From Incurvaria masculella (taxonomy: Eukaryota; Arthropoda; Insecta; Lepidoptera; Incurvariidae), in contig OX335658.1 in assembly GCA_946894095.1 (NCBI GenBank), forward strand, positions 16,607,001-16,671,000: DNA of 64,000 nucleotides. The letters are read 5' to 3'. Shown piece after piece: positions 1 to 11,114 of this stretch (positions are counted from its first letter, which is position 1; each line of letters starts with the position of its first letter). Position numbers and translations under genes: made by a program. The notes under the pieces were generated by a model. The model was not told where the DNA came from. It ran no database searches and was given only the letters and a program-made list of their open reading frames with translations.

Positions 1-498
1 CGATTCCGAAAGAAAGCCATTATTCACACACGCATCACATCTGGTTCTCGGAACGCGAAGGCAAGCCTCCCACATAAAAATACGTACATACGACATGACA
101 GACCCCAGCCTGACTTGAGAAATGACACATGATCGTAAAGTATCCAAGAGCCCACGAGGGTCGACAGGCGTAAGCATCAAAGTATCAATATGAGTTTCTC
201 CCAAGGACCCTCGTCCTTATCCTCTCTCGCCCGCTTATTGTTTAGTCAGCAATCTTCCCTTTATTATGTCCGGGCGGCGGCCTCCGGACGAGGCTTATCG
301 CACTTTATTTAAATATTTATTAAATTTCCGTCCACTCGACAGGCGCTGCGTTGCCGAAAACTTTGACTTTTTATCTTGCTCCCGCCTCCGCTTCAGGGGC
401 CTTTTGACTGTTCGGCAGACAGCGGGAAAGATGCGTGGGCTGAGTTACGGCTGCACTTAAAATGTAAATGATGAATATTTAATGCATATTTTGCATAG
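1..498. other. Non-coding stretch, no gene seen
   Basis: No convincing coding frame. Bases about 220-460 are more GC-rich than the surroundings and look like unique sequence. The small open frames here have no recognisable domain. Confidence 0.5.
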
Positions 499-1027
499 TT
501 AAGGTGGCCCGACCCGCTCAACTCCCCATACGAACGGGGAAAGAAGATCACGCCCATATTTCTTAACAGAGATACCAAATTTTGCTCAAAATAGCTTTAT
601 TTGGTCGAACCAGATGTCTGATGACCGTTGGCATTGTAAAATTGTTTTTGGTTTCTAAGTTATAAGGTCCGAAAGTTCGAATTTTTCGCGCGTTTTATAC
701 AATAACTTTGGTGGTTTATTACGCAATGATAAAGTAAGAAAATCTTACAAAGATTAGTCATCAGACATAGCTTATTTAATTAAGATTTATAATCTATTTG
801 GTTTTTGTTATATTTTTGACTACAGCGGTCGTGGTTGACTTTTAGCTATAAGTCGTTTTGAAATAAAATTTTTCGTAAATCTTACCAAATCATACACTAT
901 GCACATATTATTTTTTTGTGGACATGTTGTATCTACCTCATCACGGAGCCTGTCTTTTTCTTTGAAACAGAGAGGTTTTGTACAGTGCCCGCGAATGAGT
1001 TAATCCCGCCGGGTTGGGCCACCTTAA
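499..1027 (+). mobile_element. Family A MITE, copy 1 (TTAA-flanked)
   Basis: Element of about 530 bp bounded by TTAA on both sides. The left end reads TTAAGGTGGCCC and the right end is its inverse, CGGGTTGGGCCACCTTAA. TTAA target duplications are characteristic of the piggyBac superfamily, so a piggyBac-type non-autonomous element is the best inference; no transposase is encoded. The interior holds the inverted pair TGTCTGATGAC and GTCATCAGACA. This copy lacks about 20 bp found in other copies near the right end and has a degenerate terminal hairpin. Confidence 0.85.
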
Positions 1028-3015
1028 AGAATAAAATCCTAGGTTGTCGCTGTCTTCAAATACGGGGATATCAGAAGCCACTGTTGTAACTTCGAAACAT
1101 GTTTCTTGAGGTCAATACAAATAATACGAACTATTTAATAAAACAATATATTTGACTGACGACGGTGTAGTTGTGGCAAGGAAGAGTTGCGGATAGTTAG
1201 CCCTAACAAAAGTGCCAAGATTGTGTACCAATGCGTTACCGCCTACATTAGGATACGATTATATTCAGGATACGATTATATTCATGCCGAATGAAATAAA
1301 TCCTTTAAAATTGGAAATTATAGCTAAAATATTTTTTTACGAACTTCTGAAATCCGTGCCAAAATTTCGTTTGTAATTCTTACATTTGATACCGAGCGAA
1401 GAGCGAAGCTAGAGCACGCGTCTTTATTTGTTCTTCCCTTCAGGTGCATTTTCAACCGATTCTCTTGAAATTTTGTCAGCAGGGTTCGACAATAGATAAA
1501 TACGTAGATAAGTACGTTCATACGCAGCAGCCGACTGACAACTAGGATCGCCGTGGTCGTAAATAGTAGCTGGGGGTGGGGGTGGTCGCGGAATTGTGTT
1601 GGGCTGCGTTCCTTACTTCAGACGACAGGCAGTATGAGCTGAAAATATCGCCGATATTATCGTCTTCCTTAATCTTCCTCAGTGGTTGAAGTACGGCGTT
1701 GCATAGAGCTTAAAAGAGTCTTCTCGATTGATTTAACATTTTATTTAAATATTAATTTAAATTAAGGATTTTTATTATGTCAAATGCTTAAAAAGACATT
1801 CTCGCGAGGTATACAGGTGAGAGAGCCACTAGTTTACATTCAATGAGAAAAACATCGCTCACGGAAACCTAACATCATCCGAGTCCGCTCCAGGCCCCGC
1901 TACACGGAACTTTTCACTCGACGCCGATGCAGAGCGTTTCAATTTTTCAGGCTCGCAGCAGCGCAACAAACTTTTCATTTGACTACTCGCCTCGACGGTA
2001 ATACGTACTGTCTCTGTCAATAAAAATGTCTTTCGATAAAAGGCGGTGTGAAATATTTATTTTTCCCTTAATATTACAATAAAATTTGAAATGTAGGTTT
2101 GTTATTGCAAAATGTCATCAAGTTTTAATCCAGTGAATAAAAGACCTTCCGAAGTCGTAACCTTGATTGCAATTAAGAATATGTCTTATGATCGCTTCAA
2201 ATTGATTTTTAAACAATCAATTGTATTTTTAGCACGTAACATACACCTCGTTTCATTAGAAATTGAATATGATGTTATGCAATTACACCAAACAAATAGC
2301 TTTTATGTTTCCATTCCAGTAATTTCTAAAATTAAGGGAATGTCATACATTTTACTTTTCCATAATAAAATGGTCCAAGTGTAGCGTGAATACCAATAAA
2401 TATTTGTCTGGTTTATACTTCGTTCTAGCAATTCTTGATTATAATAATATTTAATTAGTTTCTCTGTAATGGGCCTCACGATTGGGATGAAATGCTGTGT
2501 TCAGATGATGTTTTATTTCCCAAGTTTATCTAGATGGGTGTCATTACTGAGAAAATTATAATATAATATTTTTTCTGACGTAATCTCATGGAATAGAGAA
2601 GTACAAGTCATATGTCAAGTAACAAGGACCATCTGTTAGTCCGCAATTATACTATTCGCCGACAACTGGTGGCACTACATGAAATACATTCGGCATTCTA
2701 CGACGACTATATTACCTATACATACTTTTCGAACACTACGACGTGAGAACTTATTCATTGACGTATGTTTAATAAAAACAAATGATGAATTATTCTTTTA
2801 AGAAAAGGGTTTGTCTTATTTTGTGTAAAACAAATTCAACGATAAGAAGAAGCGAATTGCGAATTATATCCTTGTTTGTTTGTGTTGATACTCCTTGGTG
2901 GATAATCAATAATGAAGTAACCAAACAATGTTAAACATCCCGACACCGTAAAGTCAATAGGAAATATAAATATTCATATTTACATAAGGAACCAGCTCTG
3001 AAGTTACTTGTTACA
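1028..3015. other. Non-coding stretch, no gene seen
   Basis: AT-rich DNA. A 17-bp unit (GGATACGATTATATTCA) is repeated twice in tandem near 1250-1285. GC-richer unique patches lie near 1540-1700 and 1850-2000. An open frame of 90 codons at 2112-2384 has no recognisable motif and AT-driven composition, so it is not called. Confidence 0.5.
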
Positions 3016-3328
3016 TTTTTAGGGTTTCGTACCCAAAGGGTGCCAACGGAACCCTATTACTAAGCATCCGCTGTCCGTCCGTCCGTCCGTCCGTCCGTCC
3101 GTCCGTCCGTCCCTCCGTCCGTCCGTCTGTCACAGGGCTGTATCTCAGTAGCCGTAATAGATAGACAGCTGACATTTTCACAGAGTGTGTATATATTTTG
3201 CCACTATAACAACAAATAGGTAAGATTAAAAAATAATTATAATTAAAACGTGTTTTTTTTGTATTAAATCTTTTACGATGGTACGGAACCCTTCGTGTGC
3301 GAGTCCGACTCGCACTTGGCCTGTTTTT
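3016..3328 (-). repeat. Family C repeat with (GTCC)n array, copy 1
   Basis: Starts with 'TTTTTAGGGTTTCGTACCCA', passes through about a dozen tandem GTCC units (roughly 3071-3128), a block around 'CTGTATCTCA', and ends with 'GAGTCCGACTCGCACTTGGC' followed by a T-run. The same order recurs at 21457, 49103 and 53352. I read it as a lepidopteran interspersed repeat with an internal microsatellite; its superfamily is not decided by what is visible. The strand is given relative to copies starting 'CCGGCCAAGTGCGAGTCGG'. Confidence 0.8.
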
Positions 3329-4589
3329 CGGTTAAGCTGATAATTCAAAGTAATCACACACTAAAAGTTGTTAACTTTTGTAGAAAAAATACTAAATTGT
3401 GTACACATTCGTGTTGTGAATTATTTCCGGTGTATGGTTTCAGTGGCAGGCATTACCTTAAGGCTATTTTCTGCAGCAGCTCGCCTTTCGATCAGTTACC
3501 TCGAAGTGACATATCTCATTTGGTGAAACTGTTTTCCATTTTATCGAATTTGCGCGCATGTCAACTCTGATTGATGTAGAATAGTTTGAGTTTGCCGTAT
3601 TAGTTGCGTAGTAATAATATTGATGTTCTAATAATAATTATTTTATATCTTAAAATCATACAAAATAGTTTTCCTTATTTTTTAAAGCTTTTCTTTTTAA
3701 GCGCGTTTGGAAAAACAAATTAGTCCATATTTTTTCACTTATAACAAAGTTGCGTGCGCTGATGTTAAATATAAATTGTTTGAATATACAATATCTCTCC
3801 CCCTCACGGCACCGCCATCTATTGAAAAAATTGGTTTAAATCTGATTAAATGCATGTGTTTTCATTCACGCCAAAGAAATATAACTTCTTACGTGCGAAC
3901 ACAAGTACACACATTTTTACATTGAGAAACCAAGGAGATATTGATAAATTGACATTTCTTTACATAATTTCTTCAAATCAACCTCAGAATCAATCAGTTT
4001 AGACGTATTTCCCAGTATCCGCCCTGGGCCCGCCCCGCCACGCCGCCCGCCCAGCGCCGACGTTCTGTCGCTGATGTTAACTGCGTTTCCGCCTTCAATT
4101 TGCGAGCCTCCCGCGGTTGGAAGTGAGCTTCTATGGTAGCAAGATTTGTAGTAATTCGATTTCCTTCAGGCTCAACGTTGGCTGATATCGCTCTATGGAG
4201 CTTTCAATGTTTTGCGCATTTCTCAATTTTATTTGCGGTGACGGTTTCAGTAGAGTCTTTCCTTCAAGGAAAATTGACTTCTGATATGAAATATTCTTCG
4301 ACAAATGAGTTTGACTGAACAACCAAAATAAAGTATTCCATAACACGGGACTAGATGTTTTCCGTATCGTAAAATCATCTGAAGGTAATTTTATGTTATT
4401 AGTTTATTGGAACAGCCAGGCAATTCTCCTATACATTGTCCATCTAAAAGAACTCCTTGTTCTTTTATCCTTGATCCTTTGTAATATCAATCATAGGGTT
4501 TTTAGTTTTAATTTAAGATTATTAATTACCTTCATGAGATTTATATTTGAACATTCGAGATATTTTCTCCAAAGTTAAACCATTTATCC
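3329..4589. other. Non-coding stretch with a GC-rich patch
   Basis: No gene seen. Bases 4018-4120 are strongly GC-rich (runs of CCCGCC and GCCCGCC) inside AT-rich DNA. Overlapping small frames on both strands at 4130-4346 look like chance. Confidence 0.45.
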
Positions 4590-4880
4590 TTCAGAAATTA
4601 TGTCAGGCTTATGTCAGGCCCTTAGAGAGGTGCCTGGTGACGCCCATGGGGTTTTGAGTCTATACAGATGTCTCTTCACGCCATGTTTGAAAGACTTCAG
4701 GTTGTATTTTGGGGGAAGTACCTAGGCACAGCACTTGTTACGGCTTACAAACCCTAAAATAAGGTATAAACAGGATCATTTGGTTCAAAATTCCAGGAAT
4801 GTCGAAAAAAAAGGGTGCATTCTCTTCTCATTGCGCATTTAGCAATATCGATAGCAAAGGTTTCTGTTGCCCCTAACCAT
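4590..4880 (+). repeat. Family X repeat fragment, copy 1
   Basis: The stretch beginning 'AGGTTGTATTTTGGGGGAAG' near 4697 and the later 'GGATCATTTGGTTCAAAATT' block match, in the same order, the sequence at 11759-11885. It is a decayed mobile-element fragment of unidentified class, with no intact frame. Confidence 0.5.
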
Positions 4881-5867
4881 CGGATATCGTCACACAGGAA
4901 CGCTAGCGTCTGGCATAAGAAAAAAATGCCTTTAATAACGACTAAACTTTATTAGTGAGACAACTTTTACAGAGGCAAAACTTCTTCTACTTTACTTTCT
5001 ACTTTAAGAGTGAAATATCTTTTCTTTGTCAAATACATATATTGTTTGTTGGTTAGTTAGTAAAGTTAGTAAGCTATAAAATAAGTCCAACATATTATTA
5101 AGCGCCATTTAATTTGACACATCGTTAAAAGTGTACACTCGTTTCGAAACCTATACACCGAAAATGGAGACAAATTCGAGATCTCCTTCCGTTATATTGA
5201 CGCCAAGCTTAGAGTAAAAGGGACTCCTATTAGTGTATACATTTCAAAGTAAACGACTGGACTGCAGAATTGTTTCACCCCTCTGCGAGATGGGCCTAGC
5301 CCATTGCATAGAAGGTGAGTTAATAAACATACTTCTAAATAACGAATGTCTGTAACAAAGTGTCATACCTATCAAAGAAATGAAATAAATATGACAGAAC
5401 GATATAACCTTAAAATACTTTGATGAAAAATTACATACCTAAATTAAAACATTGCAAAAAATCGCTTACATTGAAAAAATTCACTTACTTAAATCATACT
5501 TTTACATTCTTTGTTCAATACGCTGCTTCCACTGACAATTCCCTTAATATTCAAGCAGCACGTTCGTCCCCCGCAGTTGATTAGCGACGATTGTTTGCCG
5601 GGATTATGTATTGTTCAGTGACCAACGCAGGCAAGGACGAGCTTACAGCATGTTCATTTGTGGTTGCTCCTGTGGACCGAATGGATCCCTTACTCGGACA
5701 AATACAGTGTTCATTTGAGAATTTCCAACAGACGGAGCAATACAACAATAAGTATCTAAGAAGATCCAGATATATCGAAAGATAGAAAAATAACGAATAT
5801 ATCTGTGTCAGTAAGTAAATACATCTTAATTGTTTTCAGTCATAAGGCAGAGGAAGTATAGTTAAAC
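4881..5867. other. Non-coding stretch, no gene seen
   Basis: AT-rich. A more complex, apparently unique segment lies at about 5540-5790 and contains a 64-codon frame without known motifs; it is not called as a gene. Confidence 0.45.
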
Positions 5868-6273
5868 TGAGCGGCTCGTAGCCTAGTGGCGCGGGGACTT
5901 GCCTTGCATACCAGAGGTCTGAGTCCAATTCTTCGCCCCGTCATGTAACACTTTCTTTCTCTTTCTGAGTTCGACAAGTACATTTCGTCACGAATGCCCC
6001 TACTAGGTGGTAGAGTTTAAGCCCGACCGGGTTGGTACCATCAGATTGGATGAAAAGATGGTCGAAGCGGCAATGAAAAATTGTCCGTGTTTTCCATCCA
6101 GTTCAATGTAGCTGTGCAATTAAAGGATTTGGAACGGACAGGAAGGAGCCGTGCTAACAAAGGGAAGGTCCTGGCATGGCACTTAATTCCTTCGGGAATG
6201 TGGTGTATTGGGCTAATATAATAACGTTAGTTGTGTGGTATTAGTCATCCATGTCAGGTTGCTAAAAAAAAAA
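5868..6273 (+). mobile_element. tRNA-headed SINE, copy 1
   Basis: The head contains an A-box-like 'TAGCCTAGTGGCGCGG' and a degenerate B box, followed by a long body: 'GGTTGGTACCATC', 'TTTTCCATCCAGTTCAATG', 'CCTTCGGGAATGTGGTGTAT'. It ends in an A-run at 6264-6273. This arrangement (RNA polymerase III promoter head, body, A-tail) is diagnostic of a tRNA-derived SINE. At about 400 bp it is long for the class. The same body occurs with a different, 5S-like head at 61271. Confidence 0.85.
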
Positions 6274-6344
6274 CGTGGAATCGGAAATACCAACCATGAA
6301 CCCTACTACTGGTATTGGTGCCACAGTAATAGTATGTAGGAGTA

Positions 6345-6573
6345 GTAATAATAATAATTCGTTTATTCCTCTTAATACAGTCAATTATACATACATATAC
6401 CTATATATACATAGCATAGCATAAACATAGCACAGTATTAATATTAATGTCTAGATAGTTACATTTTTAACTTAAACTTAAAACTTATTATACACAGTCG
6501 AGAAAAAATAATAAACGATAATTATATTCAGTTTAAAGATGAATAGGTTATTGCCTACTATGATAGTATAGTA
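6345..6573 (-). repeat. Probable LINE 3' tail
   Basis: Reading the minus strand, AT-rich sequence ends in 'GAGGAATAAACGAATTATTA' with ATT/AAT trinucleotide repeats, as LINE 3' ends often do. No coding part remains. It is interrupted or bounded by the MITE starting at 6574. Confidence 0.35.
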
Positions 6574-6942
6574 CACTGAGAAAAAAAGTAGGCTGACAAA
6601 GTGACAAAAATCACGTTGTCAGAAAAAAATTGTTGAAGCATCAAAATAAGTTGTTACTATAACGAATCGAGCTTATTTCTCAGGACAGCTTTTATTTTGT
6701 CAATTGCTTTTTGTCATTGAAACAAAGTCGCATTTGTTACTGTAACAACTTTGGTCACTGTTTGTTAGTGTAACATAGTGGTAGTTGCGAGCGCAACAAT
6801 GTCTAGTATGTTTTGCTAGAATTACTTTGTTAGGTTGTATATATGGTCGACAAAATAAAGGTTGTCGTTGCAACCAATTCACTATGACGGCTCTCCAGGG
6901 TTAAAGTTTCTTTGTTGGGCCAACAATATTTTTTTCTCAGTG
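6574..6942. mobile_element. MITE family O, 369 bp, with 7-bp flanking repeats
   Basis: Terminal inverted repeats CACTGAGAAAAAAA / TTTTTTTCTCAGTG are flanked on both sides by TATAGTA (6567-6573 and 6943-6949), which fits a target site duplication. The interior is rich in TTGTCA and TGTAACA motifs and encodes nothing convincing. The superfamily is uncertain: a 7-bp duplication does not uniquely identify one, and an 8-bp hAT site with one decayed base is possible. Confidence 0.75.
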
Positions 6943-6949
6943 TATAGTA

Positions 6950-7724
6950 GTGACTGGGTACATCAGTAATCAAATGTGCAGCACGCACAACATTACATGT
7001 AAACCCACATTGCAATAGCTTCCTAGCATCAGCCATTCTTTATGTCGTTCCTTTTTCATCTGCAGCTATTGGGCAGGCCTTAAAATGACAAATTTTGTCA
7101 CATTTGAGACGGAGACAGAAGTATACATGAATGCACTCGAATTGCGCAATGCATCATAAAAACCTTACGTTGGCCATCTTCCTTTTCCCTTCCCTCCTTT
7201 CGTCACCAGGCTTATCCACTAATTACGAGCCTCCAGCAGCCAGACTCGCCACAGCTTCCCCATCGCGAGCAGATAATCACTTTTTAATATCCACTTCGAT
7301 AGCCAGCCAACGCCCGCTCTTCTCATTAAGCTAAGTTGCGCGTGATCTGGAAACCAAGAGAAGTTGACACTAAGCGATAGGATATTATTGAAAATAAGGA
7401 GCTTTGGAAAGCAATGGCTGAATTAATATTGTAACTAACTGTCCGGTACCGTTGTGCCATTGAGAGGTATAAGCCGGTTCATTAAAGTTGGCGTTTAAGA
7501 AATTACGGCTCTTACTCTAGGTGGCACAATTCCGAGGTAGGGTTACTAAGTGACGATCGTTACGAGGAAAACTCGAATAAAAGGTAATGTTAATTTACAA
7601 TACATTATTTTGCTATGATTTTATAATTTATTATTACATTTTAGGCCGCTTTCAACGATTTCTAAGAGACAATAAAAAATGTAGTGGAAATAAAAACCAA
7701 ATTCTAACATTCATAGATATCCTC
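6950..7724. other. Non-coding stretch, no gene seen
   Basis: No coding frame supported. A GC-richer part near 7150-7340 has an open frame of 67 codons without known motifs. Confidence 0.45.
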
Positions 7725-8052
7725 AATCTGTTCTACCAAGGAATTGTTTGGCAGTAGCATTTAGATCTAAAAGTTGTATTCAGAGGGCACGTGTCAAAAC
7801 TTAGTACGAGATTAGCACCGGACTAACCATACAAAAACCGGTTTAGTCCGGCGCACTAAAGTTAGTCCGTCCACTATGAATAGGGCTGGTAGTATGTATC
7901 TCATGGTTGTGGATGGAAAAAATATGTTTTGTAAACCCGTGAAGTTCCTTTGCGGGTTCTTATTTACTGGGTTGATCGAATCCGCGGATCTTTGTGATTT
8001 AACTTAGTGTAGTTTGGCTACAAAAAAGTCTTAATAACTGAAATAAAATGAA
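7725..8052 (+). repeat. Family Q LINE 3' tail, copy 1, interrupted by a MITE
   Basis: 'CTGTTCTACCAAGGAATTGT' through 'GCGGATCTTTGTGA' and a terminal 'AATAAAATGAAA' match, in order, the sequence at 37574-37755. It reads as the 3' untranslated end of a LINE with an A-rich tail. A 106-bp MITE (7777-7882) splits it. Confidence 0.65.
7777..7882. mobile_element. MITE family P, copy 1 (106 bp)
   Basis: Ends are TATTCAGAGGGCACG and, inverted, TATTCATAGTGGACGGAC. The interior holds 'AGATTAGCACCGGACTAACC'. It splits the family Q tail, giving an insertion polarity (P is younger than Q). A second copy at 45350-45994 is itself split by a family A element. Confidence 0.65.
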
Positions 8053-8209
8053 AAATGTTAATTTAAATTTTAATATTTAACACCTCATCACGTGAAAAAT
8101 TTGATATTTTAGAAGAATAATGTGTACACCATTGAAACAATATTTATAAATTCATCTTCGTAGTAGAAATGAGGATCTGCAAAGTGCACCTAAATTATGG
8201 TAGAGCGAG

Positions 8210-8822
8210 TTACATGAATTGATCAAGTCGACAGTAGTGAACATCTGCAAAGACGTGGGTTTTCGGCTTTTCATTGAAGCCAAGGCCAAAATTGCATCGA
8301 AGAAACTGGGGATCTTATACCGTTGCAGAAGGTTCTTTTCACCGGTACAACTACTTCTTCTTTATAAATCACAGATAAAGCCGGTGTTAGAATACTGTAG
8401 CCACATATGGGAAGTTAGTCCCTAGCTGGCGTCCTTGGACTCAATTCAGAGACGAGCGGCTGTCAATGAGTCACAGACAGTTTGTGGGGTCGCTCAGTCT
8501 GTTCTAAAGGTACTACCATGGACGTTGCTCTGTGGAACTTGCATCCCTCATTCCTCCCCATCCTACCTATATCCGGAGCACCCGCCCCAGAGAATCAAAG
8601 CACCCCCTTGTGGTTCACATTAGGCTTTTGAAAACGAACCGTTTCTCAAACTCATTTCTCTGCCGCACAGCCAGAATATGGAACTGTCTACCGGCGGATG
8701 CCTTTCCTCATTCCTATAACCTGGGAATCTTCAAGCGTAATTTGAATAAGCTAGATAGCTCAGCCATAGCCCGCAAATCCGCTGGCATGGCGCCTCGCTA
8801 AGCGTAGTTTCGCAAGGTGAGG
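8210..8822 (+). pseudogene. Decayed jockey-like LINE reverse transcriptase C-terminus
   Basis: Translation gives, across frame changes, the C-terminal part of a jockey-type LINE open reading frame. Bases 8219-8425 encode a segment with 'RRFFSPVQLLLLYKSQIKPV' and 'EYCSHIW', the conserved region after the RT domain. Near 8435 'SIQRRAA' continues in another frame, and 8532-8801 gives 'FLCRTARIWNCLPADAFP' then 'GIFKRNLN', the usual jockey tail. At least two frameshifts (near 8420 and 8535) and in-frame stops make it non-functional. The catalytic RT motifs lie upstream and are absent, so this is a 5'-truncated copy. It belongs to a different lineage from the LINE at 16922-19320, judged by its tail sequence. 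Confidence 0.8.
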
Positions 8823-10840
8823 TGTTTTTGGCTTTTCTGAGCACCATTGATCCATAAAAAAGACAAATATTGTTATAGTTAGTTTTACTAAAGGTGGTTA
8901 GTGTAGTTAACCAAGTTTCACCTACATAGTTTCTTGTGTTAAAAGTTATAGCAACACTGATTATTAAAACCCTAGTCGAGGTGGCTAGTTTTTCGCCCTG
9001 AAACGTGGAATAATCTGATTTCTCCAGTATCAATGAATTTGAAGAAATTGAGTAGGGACCTCTATTTCTTTTACCCAAACCCCACTCCGAAATCGAATCC
9101 TTACTTATACAATTTAGCTTCTCTTGAAAAGAAAGAGACGCGAAGTATCGAAATAACGAAATTCCTCTATTCCGTGGCATAGAAAGTGGCTAGTTTGTCG
9201 TTCCAAGTCGGTCTCGCTTCGCGCTTCGTTTAAATTAAGTGCGTCCCAAATGTTAAGTCGCATCGAGGTCCCCACAAAAATAACAGTAATTCCGCGAATC
9301 ACTTCGCCACGCCAGATAGTTCCCTCTCGCTCCTCGGACACCTTTCTCTTTCCATCTTTATCTCTGTCTCCCTCGCGGCAAAGGCAGGAAAAACATTCGC
9401 TCATTTATTTACGGGGCCGTCTTAGGGGTTTGTCTGCCCCCAACCATTAGCCGGAGCCGCTATCCGCATTATTCTACCCCCCTGTTCCGACGAGTGTTCG
9501 CTCTCGGATTTTGCAGCTCTATTATTCTTCGGGTTAAAACACTTAAACTTTTCCACTAGCCGCCTGGAGCTCTCTATAAGGATCGGAATCGTTTTGCGAC
9601 TGTTTGCGATCCGCGCTAGGATTTGTTTTGTTTTGCAAACTCACTAACGATAATGGCGATTTGTCGGTCACAATCGTAGCTTAGTCATTAGGATTTCCTT
9701 TTGCTTAATTATTAACAAAGTCGGTCGGTCTGTGTACTTGTCAAATATTTTAGGTCACGGTCCGATTTGAACCATCGTTACCGAAAGTGCGTTCAGAACT
9801 TGTCCGATTCGCGCTAACAGCCCTCAAAATGGCGTCCTGTGAACAGTATGACGTCATTGCTACGTCAATCAATGCCGTACCCACTGCTAACGCCTTTGGA
9901 GGTGGGGCACTGTATGTGCAACTGTCAGTGTCACATTTGAGGTTTCTATAGCGTAGTCTATCGTCTTCCCACCGTGTTTTTTCAAAATCGTTGAATGTAC
10001 CTCAGTTGAAAATTCAAGTTTAGTGTAGAGCAATTAATTAGATTCAAATTTGACGTGAACGAATGTAATGTGTTTCATATTTGTTTTTTTTTTTGTTTCC
10101 GTAAGCACAACAAACGGTCCGAATCATTTGTGATGCTTACAGCTTTGAGCGTGCAATTTGAATCGGGAACGCGCACTTACTATGCAGTAAGGAAAAAATG
10201 CTTACTATTTGGATTCATGAACCACGATAAATATACTTTTAATAAATAACTATTTTCTCGTTTATCCGGGGTTTTATTTATCTTTAGTAACTGTACATAA
10301 CAAGACGAAGTATTAAAAATAATAACATTGTATTGTCCTCTTATAGCCAAAGCAAATACAATTACCATAAACATACCAAAACACGTCTCACTCTCTCGTT
10401 AATTTTGCAATTGGGCTGCCTCTTCCTTAATCACACTATTAGTTATCGTTAACCCAAATTTCCATAGTGAACACATCTTAGATTCACTCGAAAACCCTGC
10501 CCTGCTAAACTATGAAGACCGTCTAGATATCCGGAACTGGTTTTACATGCCCATAACTTACCATAATCCTAACACGTAGATAGTCCCGCATTACTCCCAA
10601 CTAGCGCCCCTGCCTATCCCATTAGGTCGGTCGGGCGACCCTTAACCTTCCTTCGGAGGCGAAGACGGCGAGGCGCCTTAATAAGGATTTGGAGCACTGT
10701 TTATGTCCTGCGCGCTTCGAAGAATGGTGCTGTGTAAATTGTTCTTAGTGCGATCTCTGTCTTGCCTTGCAGCGGGGCACTCGTCTGCTAAATATTTGGA
10801 TCGGTCTTCTGAAGCTATACGTCATGTTTTTGAGAGAAAA
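8823..10840. other. Non-coding stretch with unique-looking islands
   Basis: No supported gene. The 149- and 96-codon minus-strand frames (8731-9180, 9114-9404) partly lie antisense to the LINE remnant and have no known domain. The segment 9180-9620 is GC-richer and complex. A perfect ATGACGTCAT palindrome lies at 9848-9857 followed by 'CTACGTCA'. Another complex island spans about 10440-10700. Confidence 0.45.
9848..9857. promoter_or_regulatory. CRE-like palindrome ATGACGTCAT
   Basis: A perfect full-site cAMP-response-element-type palindrome with a half-site (TACGTCA) a few bases downstream. Such sites bind CREB/ATF bZIP factors. A single match in a 64-kb window could be chance; function is inference. 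Confidence 0.25.
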
Positions 10841-10980
10841 ATTTTTTTGGGACCCGACATGTATAGCCAATGCCACACAAGTACTGTCATGATATTAGCC
10901 CAATACACCACATCGACGGAATAAGGTTTCACGCCAGGACCTTCCCTTTTTGACAACGGCTACACTGAACTGGATGTTTT
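10841..10980 (-). mobile_element. SINE 3' fragment
   Basis: Begins with a T-run (the A-tail read on the opposite strand) and continues 'CATGATATTAGCCCAATACA' and 'CCAGGACCTTCCC', matching the 3' half of the SINE at 43805-44215. The head is missing. Confidence 0.7.
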
Positions 10981-11114
10981 GGATAATATTTTGGAATAAT
11001 TATAACATAATCATTATATGTATAATGCAAACTCGCAATGAGCATCGTCGGACTGAGAGTTTTAATATCGGCCGGAGAAGTGCTTTCTTCACATTGAATT
11101 TGAAGGAACCAAGG

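Noticed and set aside
2112..2384. 90-codon plus-strand frame as a small gene
   Set aside because: No recognisable domain, AT-driven amino-acid content, and no flanking signals; chance frames of this size are expected in 64 kb.
8731..9180. 149-codon minus-strand frame as a gene
   Set aside because: Partly antisense to the decayed LINE tail, with no motif; the real signal there is on the plus strand.
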